Origin: Triticum aestivum
Taxonomy: Eukaryota > Streptophyta > Magnoliopsida > Poales > Poaceae
Assembly (NCBI RefSeq): GCF_018294505.1
Contig: NC_057813.1
Location: forward strand, 111,871,307 to 111,935,306
Length of the DNA: 64,000 nucleotides
Direction: 5' to 3'
Part shown: piece by piece, positions 57,669 through 64,000 of the stretch
Numbering within the stretch: position 1 is the first letter of the stretch
How the letters are laid out: every line of letters begins with the position of its first letter
The notes under the pieces: generated by a model
Database searches by the model: none
Seen by the model: the letters and a program-made list of their open reading frames with translations, nothing else
What the model was told of the DNA's origin: nothing
Position numbers and translations under genes: made by a program

Positions 57669-58572
57669 TGTCGGATATCGGGTTCCGGCAAAACCATTAA
57701 GGTTCGAACTCTGGGGTGTGCATGAAGATCTCCTCCCACCGATTCACGCCCACAGCCTCACCGCGATTCTAAGCTAGCACGATGAAGAAAACAAGAGACA
57801 CGAGGTTTATACTGGTTCGGGCCACCGTTGTGGTGTAATACCCTACTCCAGTTTGTGGTGGTGGATTGCCTCTTGGGCTAATGATGAACAGTACAAAGGA
57901 AGAACAGTCTCGCGAGGAGAGGTGTTCTTGTGGTGGTGTGTGGGTGAGCTAGGCTCGGATTTGCTTGGCTCTAGGCAAGATCAGATCTCTCTTTCTACTG
58001 TGGTGGCTAGCCCTATTTATAGAGGCCCTGGTCCTCTTCCCAAATATTGAGCGGGAAGGGAGCCAACAACGGCCATTTTGAAAGGGGACAACTAGTACAA
58101 GCTATCCTGACTAAAGGTGGTCTTCGACTGCCAAAGGCACTGGTGATGATGCCGCCTTGGGCTCCATGGTGACCTCCGTCCTGCTGGTCTTGGTCTTGTT
58201 GCATTGATATGGAAACCTTTGTCTGATGCCTTGGTACTCCGCGCCTGCACTTTCCCCCTTAGCACCAAAGAGGAAACGACAACACTGCGCAGGTTGGCGC
58301 CCGCATGGCGCCCGCCTGGTCTCGATCGTCATGGCTTGCGTCATGAGCACCTCGCGAGGTACCCCTTGCCTAGATCTCTCTGCCTCCTCGCGAGCCTGCC
58401 TGGTGAGGCCGCCCTTGAGGAGGCCTTGCATCGTACGCCCCGCGAGGCTTGGCCCCTCGCGAGGGTCTTGAGTGTTTGTTGATGAAGACGGGTCGTACTG
58501 GGCCACCGGCTGAGCCACGCTGCAGGCCGCAGGCAGGCAAGTCTGGGGACCCCCGTTCCCAGAACGACGAAA
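57669..58572 (-). repeat. O1 5' LTR, about 904 bp
   Basis: This is the second copy of the O1 LTR, starting TGTCGGATATCGGGTTCCGG on the plus strand. Its right end (58561-58572) is mutated relative to the left copy. A primer-binding site lies immediately to the left, so this is the 5' LTR of a minus-strand element. Confidence 0.9.
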
Positions 58573-58623
58573 ATCACCCTTTCCTCTTCAAGGGAAAAAC
58601 CAACGCATGCTCAAGAGGTAGCA
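58573..58623 (+). repeat. O0 5' LTR, last 51 bp after the O1 insertion
   Basis: The sequence TCACCCTTTCCTCTTCAAGG and what follows completes the LTR interrupted at 6843, ending in ...GGTAGCA at 58623. The exact O1/O0 junction near 58570 is worn: the O1 LTR should end in CCGACA but reads CGAAA, and the left flank TGCTG (6839-6843) is not duplicated here. The boundary is therefore uncertain by a few bases. Confidence 0.75.
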
Positions 58624-58634
58624 AGAAGGATTTC

Positions 58635-58652
58635 TGGCACCGTTGCCAGGGA
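58635..58652 (+). other. O0 primer-binding site
   Basis: TGGCACCGTTGCCAGGGA lies 11 bp after the LTR end. It differs by two G-to-A changes from the intact site in D (51323-51340), TGGCGCCGTTGCCGGGGA. Both changes are at CpG positions, consistent with decay by cytosine methylation. The site is of the kind attributed to Asp-tRNA priming in plant Gypsy elements. Confidence 0.85.
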
Positions 58653-58844
58653 GGTCTTTGCTCAAGTCAAGACATACCAAGTACCCATCACACACTCATC
58701 TCCCTTGCACTACATTATTTATCATTTGCCTCTCATTTTCCTCTCCCCCACTTCACCCTTGCCGTTTTATTTGCCCTCTCTTTCCCATTCTCCTCTCTCT
58801 TTCGCTTGCCTTTTTTGTTCTTGTGTGTTGGATTGTTTGTCACT

Positions 58845-60240
58845 ATGGCGCAAGATAATACCAAATTGTGTGACTTTTCCAATACCAATAATAATGATTT
58901 CCTTAGCACTCCGATTGCTCCTCTTAATGATGTTGAATCTTGTGAAATCAATGATGCTTTGTTGAATCTTGTTATGAAAGATCAATTCTCCAGCGTTCCT
59001 AGTGAAGATGTCGCTACTCATCTAAACAACTTTGTTGATTTTTGTGATATGCAAAAGAAGAAAGATACGGATAATGATATTGTTAAATTGAATTTATTTC
59101 CGTTTTCACTTAGAGATCGTGCTAAAACTTGGTTTTCGTCTTTGCCTAAGAATAGTATTGATTCATGGAATAAGTGCAAAGATGCTTTCATCTCTAAGTA
59201 TTTTCCTCCCGCTAAGATCATCTCTCTTAGGAACGACATTATGAATTTTAAACAACTTGATCATGAGCATGTTGCCCAATCTTGGGAAAGAATTAAATTA
59301 ATGATTCACAATTGCCCTACTCATGGTTTGAACGTATGGATGATCATACAAAAAATTTATGCCGGATTGAATTTTGCTTCTAGAAATCTTTTAGATTCGG
59401 CCGCGGGAGGCACTTTTATGGAAATCACCTTAGGAGAAGCTACAAAACTCCTTGATAACATTATGGCTAATTATTCTCAATGGCACACCGAAAGATCTAC
59501 TAGTAAAAAGTGCATGCTATAGAAGAAATTAATGTTTTGAGTGGAAAGATGGATGAACTTATGAAATTGTTTGCTACTAAGAGTGCTCCTATTGATCCTA
59601 ATGATATGCCTTTGTCTACTTTGATTGAGAATAATAATAAATCTATGGATGTGAATTTTGTTGGTAGGAATAATTTTGGTAACAATGCTTATAGAGGAAA
59701 CTTTTATCCTAGACCGTTTCCTAATAATTTCTCTAATAATTATGGAAATTCCTACAACAAATCTTATGGAAATTTTAATAAGATGCCCTCTGATTTTGAG
59801 AATAGTGTTAAATAATTTATGATCTCTCAAAAGAATTTCAATGCTTTGCTTGAAGAAAAAATGCTTAAAGTTGATGAATTGGCTAGGAACGTTGATAGAC
59901 TTTCACTTGATGTCAATTCTATGAAACTTAGATCTGTTCCACCTAAGCATGATATCAATGAGTCTCTCAAAGCCATGAGAATTTCCATTGATGAGTGCAA
60001 ATAAAGAACCGCTAGATTGCGTGCTAAGAAAGATTGCTTTGTAAAAGCGTGTTCTTCTAGTCTCCATGAAAATAATGATGAAGATCTAAAAGTTATTGAT
60101 GTATCCCCTATTAAATCCTTGTTTTGCAATATGAATCTTGGTAATGATGGGACTGGAGATGAGTTAACTCTAGTTAAAAAGCGTCCCAATAATTCGGAGT
60201 TTTTAGATCTTGATGCTAAATTTGGTAAAAGTGGGATTTG
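58845..60240 (+). pseudogene. gag: O0 gag, broken by stops
   Basis: The ATG at 58845 begins MAQDNTKLCDFSN. The upstream in-frame extension runs into the LTR and is not used. Residues about 70-200 form a Gypsy retrotransposon gag domain: KLNLFPFSLRDRAKTWFSSL, then DAFISKYFPPAK, then the region around WERIKLMIHNCPTHGL. The first open stretch stops at 59522. The next piece (59510-59815, other frame) has an Asn/Gly/Tyr/Phe-rich, low-complexity linker. It is followed by pieces at 59819-60004 and 60017-60241, each ended by a single stop. I see no CCHC knuckle. Gag would form the particle; this copy has at least four disruptions. Confidence 0.85.
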
Positions 60241-60277
60241 AGAGGTCAAAACTTTAAATAGCATTGAACCCACTATT

Positions 60278-60925
60278 ATGGATTTCAAGGAATTTAATTA
60301 TGATAATTGTTCTTTAATAGATTGTATTTCCTTGTTGCAATCCGTGTTGAATTCTCCTCATGCTTATAGTCAAAATAAAGCTTTTACCAAACATATTGTT
60401 GATGCCTTGATGCAATCTTATGAGGAAAAACTTAATTTGGAAGTTTCTATACCTAGAAAACTTTATGATGAGTGGGAACCTACTATAAAGATTAAAGTTA
60501 AAGATCATGAATACTATGCTTTGTGTGATTTGGGTTCTAGTGTTTCCACGATTCCGAAAACTTTATGTGATGTGCTAGGTTTCCATGATTTTGATGATTG
60601 CTCTTTAAACTTGCACCTTGCGGATTCCACCATTAAGAAACCTAAGGGAAGGATCAATGATGTTCTTATTGTTGCAAATAGGAATTATGTGCCCGTAGAT
60701 TTTATCGTTCTTGATATAGATTGCAATCTTTCTTGTCCTATTATTCTTGGTAGACCTTTCCTTAGAACGATTAATGCAATTATTGATATAAAGGAAGGGA
60801 ATATTAGATTCCAATTTCTATTAAGGAAAGGCATGGAACAATTTCCAAGAAAGAAAGTCAAATTACCTTATGAATCTATCATGCGTTCCACTTATGAATC
60901 GAATGCCAAAGATGGCAATACTTAG
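60278..60925 (+). pseudogene. O0 aspartic protease domain
   Basis: This 215-codon open piece continues gag after a stop and short gap. It contains the retropepsin active-site region YALCDLGSSVSTIPK (60518-60562), where DLGS replaces the usual D-T/S-G-A/S. The later beta-strand region CPIILGRPFLRTINAIIDIK is typical of Gypsy proteases. It would cleave the gag precursor. The reading ends at TAG (60923-60925), and no RT, RNase H or integrase follows, so the element encodes only gag and protease. Whether the lineage lost pol or this copy did cannot be settled from one copy. Confidence 0.85.
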
Positions 60926-63740
60926 ATCTATTCTCGCTTTTATGCCTAGCTAGGGGCGTTAAACGATAGCGCTAGTTGGGAGGCAACCTAATTTTATTTT
61001 TGTTTCTTACTTTTTGCTTATGTTTAGTAATAAATATTTAATCTAGCTTCTGTTTAGATGTGTTTTTACGTTTTAATTAGTGATTGTGCCAAGTAGAACC
61101 TATATGACAACCTGCGGTAATAGTTAATTTGATTCTGCTGAAAAACAGAAACTTTGCGTTCACGAGAAAAAATTCAATAAATCACAGAAACTTGATTTTG
61201 CGTTGATTCGTTTTGCTGTAGATCAATAGATAAGTTGCCTAGGACTTCCTATTTTTTTAGGATTTTTAGAGTTCCAGAAGTATTCGAAAGTTACAGATTG
61301 CTACAGACTGTTCTGTTTTTGACAGATTCTGTTTTTCGTGTGTTGTTTGCTTATTTTGATGCATCTATGGCTAGTATCGGGGGGAATGAACCATAGAGAA
61401 GTTGGAATACAGTAGGTTTAACACCAATATAAATAAATAATGAGTTCATTACAGTACCTTATGTGGTGGTTTTTCTTTCTTGCACTAACGGAGCATATGA
61501 GATTTCCTGTTGAGTTTTGTGTTGTGAAGTTTTCAAGTTTTGGGTCAAGATTTGATGGACCATGGAATAAGGAATGGCAAGAGCCTAAGCTTGGGGATGC
61601 CCATGTCACCCCGAGATATTGAAGGATAACCAAAAGCCTAAGCTTGGGGATGCCCCGGAAGGCATCCCCTCTTTCGTCTTCGTTTATTGGTAACTTTACT
61701 TGGAGCTATATTTTTATTCGCCACATGATATGTGTTTTGCTTGGAGTGTCTTGTATGATATGAGTATTTGCTTTTTAGATTACCACAATCATCCTTGATG
61801 TACACACCTTTTGGGAGAAACCCACATGATTTAGAATTTATTAGAATACTCTATGTGCTTCACTTATATCTTTTGAGCTAGATAATTTTTGCTCTAGTGC
61901 TTCACTTATATCTTTTAGAGCACGACAGTGGCTTAATTTTGCAGAAATTGTTGATCTCTCATGCTTAATTTATATTATTTTGAGAGTATTTTAGAACAGC
62001 ATGGTATTTTCTATGGTTATAAAATTGGTCCTAGAATAATGGGCATCCAAGTTGGGTATAATAAAAACTATCATAGAAAGTGAATTGAATGTTATGGTCA
62101 ATTTGATGCTTGAAAATTGTTTTGAGATATGAGGATGGTGATATTAGAGTCATTCTAGTGGGGTAATTATGAATTTGAGGAATACTTGTGTTGAAGTTTG
62201 TGATTCCCATAGCATGCACGTACGGTGAACCGCTTTGTGATGAAGTTGGAGCACAATTTATTTATTGATTGTCTTCCTTATGAGTGGCGGTCGGGGACAA
62301 GCGATGGTCTTTTCCTACCAATCTATCCCCCTAGGAGCATGCGCGTAGTGCTTGGTTTTTGATGACTTGTAGATTTTTGCAATAAGTATATGAGTTCTTT
62401 ATGACTAATGTTGAGTCCATGGATTATACGCACTCTCTCCCTTCCACCATTGCTAGCCTCTCTTGTGCCGCGCAACTTTCGTCGGTACCATACACCCACC
62501 ATATACCTTCCTCAAAATAGCCACCATACCTACCTATTATGGCATTCCCATAGCCATTCCGAGATATATTTCCATGAAACTTTCCATCGTTCCATTTATT
62601 ATGACACACATCATCATTGTCATATTGCTCCTTGCATGATCTTGTAGTTGACATCGTATTTGTGGCAAAGCCACCCTCATATCCATACATGTCACTCTTG
62701 GTTCATTGCATATCCCGGTACACCGCCGGAGGCATTCATATAGAGTCATATCTTGTTCTAAGTATCGAGTTGTAATCTTGAGTTGTAAGTAAATAAAAGT
62801 GTGATGATCTTCATTTTTAGAGCATTGTCCCAAGTGAGGAAAGGATGATGGAGACTATGATTCCCCCACAAGTCGGGGTGAGACTTCAGACTTTAAAAAA
62901 AGAAAAAAAGAGAAAGGCTAAATAAAAAAAGGCCAAATAAAAAAATGAGAGAAAAAGAGAGAAGGGACGATGCTATTATCCTTTTACCACACTTATGCTT
63001 CAAAGTAGCACCATGATCTTCATGATAGAGAGTCTCCTATGTTGTCACTTTCATATACTAGTGGGAATTTTTCATTATAGAACTTGGCTTGCATATTCCA
63101 ATGATGGACTTCCTCAAAACGCCCTAGGTCTTCATGAGCAAGCAAGTTGGATGCAGACCCACTTAGTTTCTTTTATTGAGCTTTCATACATTTATCGCTC
63201 TAGTGCATCCGTTGCATGGCAATCCCTACTCACTCACATTGATATCTATTAACGGGCATCTCCATAGCCCGTTGATATGCCTAGTTGATGTGAGACTATC
63301 TTCTCCTTTTTTTTCCACAACCACCATTATATTCCACATATAGTGCTATGTCCATGGCTCACGCTCATGTATTGCGTGAAAGTTGAAAAAGTTTGAGAAT
63401 ACTAAAGTATGAAACAATTGCTTGGCTTGTCATCGGGGTTGTGCATGATTAAATACTTTGTGTAATGAAGATAGAGCATAGCCAGACTATATGATTTTGT
63501 AGGGATAGCTTTCTTTAGCCATGTTATTTTGAGAAGACATGATTGCTTTGTTAGTATGCTTGAAGTATTATTGTTTTTATGTCAATATGAACTTTTATTT
63601 TGAATCATTTGGATCTGAACATTCATGCCACAATAAAGAAAATTACATTGAGAATTATGCTAGGTAGCATTCCACATCAAAAATTCTGTTTTTATCATTT
63701 ACCTACTCGAGGACGAGCAGGAATTAAGCTTGGGGATGCT
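60926..63740 (+). other. O0 3' non-coding region
   Basis: No supported gene in 2.8 kb. It holds two copies of the PPT-like motif AAGCTTGGGGATGCCC (61587-61602 and 61640-61655), an A/purine-rich stretch around 62895-62970, and long blocks clearly homologous to the 3' non-coding part of D (for example 62172-62470 against 54170-54480). It ends at the true polypurine tract. Conservation between O0 and D suggests a function in the RNA or shared recent ancestry. Confidence 0.75.
63726..63740 (+). other. O0 polypurine tract
   Basis: AAGCTTGGGGATGCT sits directly before the LTR start TGATACATCT, where plus-strand DNA synthesis is primed. The same tract precedes the 3' LTR of D. Confidence 0.8.
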
Positions 63741-64000
63741 TGATACATCTCCAACAGTATCTATAATTTTTGATTGTTCCATGCTATTATATTACCCGTT
63801 TTGGATGTTTATGGGCTTTACTTTACACTTTTATATCATTTTTGGGACTAACCTACTAACCGGAGGCCCAGCCCGAATTGCTGTTTTTTTTGCCTATTTC
63901 AGTGTTTCGAAGAAAAGGAATATCAAACGGAGTCCAAACGGGATGAAACCTTCGGGAGCGATCTTTTTGGAACAATTGCAAACCAGGAGACTTGTAGTGG
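63741..64000 (+). repeat. O0 3' LTR, first 260 bp
   Basis: It starts TGATACATCTCCAACAGTAT and is related to the D LTR start TGATACGTCTCCGTCGTATC. Shared blocks include the ATAATTTTTGATTGTT region and ATATCAAACGGAGTCCAAAC. The window ends inside it. Confidence 0.85.

Larger units (their letters stand above)
6844..58572 (-). mobile_element. O1: Ty3/Gypsy element with convergent gene, split by four insertions
   Basis: O1 is a minus-strand element inserted in the O0 LTR. Its own sequence is 6844-7985, 16398-16945, 27573-28020, 43682-49764 and 57397-58572, about 10 kb. Reading from the right: 5' LTR, primer-binding site, gag (interrupted by D), protease, a partial reverse transcriptase, a GC-rich repeated region, then a convergent plus-strand gene (interrupted by B, LARD and A), polypurine tract and 3' LTR. 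Most of pol is missing. O1's family I could not name. The right-hand junction is degraded and no clear TSD remains. Confidence 0.85.
5875..64000 (+). mobile_element. O0: outer Ty3/Gypsy element, Sabrina/WHAM type, gag-protease only
   Basis: O0 occupies 5875-6843 and 58573-64000; everything between is nested insertion. Its parts in order are the 3' part of the 5' LTR (5875-6843 plus 58573-58623), primer-binding site, gag, protease, about 2.8 kb without genes, polypurine tract, and the first 260 bp of the 3' LTR. The protease ORF ends at a stop with no RT or integrase after it, so the element is non-autonomous or deleted. The join 6843/58573 restores a continuous LTR end that I remember from many Triticeae sequences. 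The two LTR segments seen do not overlap, so their kinship is inferred from the shared internal region and from D. Confidence 0.85.

Noticed and set aside
1..64000. Host protein-coding genes, tRNA or rRNA genes
   Set aside because: Every recognisable coding segment belongs to a retrotransposon; no tRNA cloverleaf or rRNA segment was seen by eye, although a tRNA scan was not possible.

Overview
The window is nuclear DNA of a large-genome grass, most likely a Triticeae species (wheat, Aegilops, barley group). The leftmost element has a 1.7-kb LTR of the BARE/WIS/Angela Copia type. Most of the rest is high-copy Triticeae Gypsy families: three LTR pairs of the type I recognise as Fatima, two related elements of Sabrina/WHAM type, and one LARD-like element. 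I found no host gene, rRNA, tRNA or CRISPR array. Family names are from memory; structures, coordinates and target-site duplications (TSDs) are read from the sequence.

Layout, outermost to innermost. (1) O0, a plus-strand Sabrina/WHAM-type Gypsy, supplies 5875-6843 and 58573-64000 (gag-protease, no reverse transcriptase). (2) Its 5' LTR is cut twice: by a minus-strand Copia (1-5874, truncated by the window edge) and by O1, a minus-strand Gypsy (6844-58572, LTRs about 0.9 kb). (3) O1 is split by four elements: A (7986-16397, plus, TSD CCCTT), a LARD-like element (16946-27572, minus, about 4-kb LTRs, TSD ACAAC), B (28021-43681, plus, TSD GTCGG/GTCGT) and D (49765-57396, plus, TSD CTGGG). (4) C (34751-43645, minus) sits inside the 3' LTR of B, a member of the same family, making a large inverted LTR repeat. 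Removing the inserts rejoins each interrupted ORF or LTR.

How the parts work together. A, B and C share one plan: LTR, gag-protease, a conserved non-coding block, then a convergent gene on the opposite strand, then LTR. None retains reverse transcriptase, RNase H or integrase, so all must depend on enzymes supplied in trans. The convergent gene belongs to the 'putative gypsy type transposon' family. It resolves into five exons with GT-AG introns at the same places in all three copies; in A the exons add up to exactly 833 codons. O1 carries a distant, decayed version. The LARD-like element has, where gag should be, an intact 249-codon ORF that looks like a double-stranded-RNA-binding fold, followed by a decayed tandem paralogue. 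D is a relative of O0 that shares LTR ends, primer-binding site and 3' non-coding region but has an unrelated Tyr/Cys/Asp-rich ORF instead of gag-protease.

Nearly all coding regions are broken by stops and frameshifts. The exceptions are the LARD 249-aa ORF and long open stretches of the A gag and A convergent gene.
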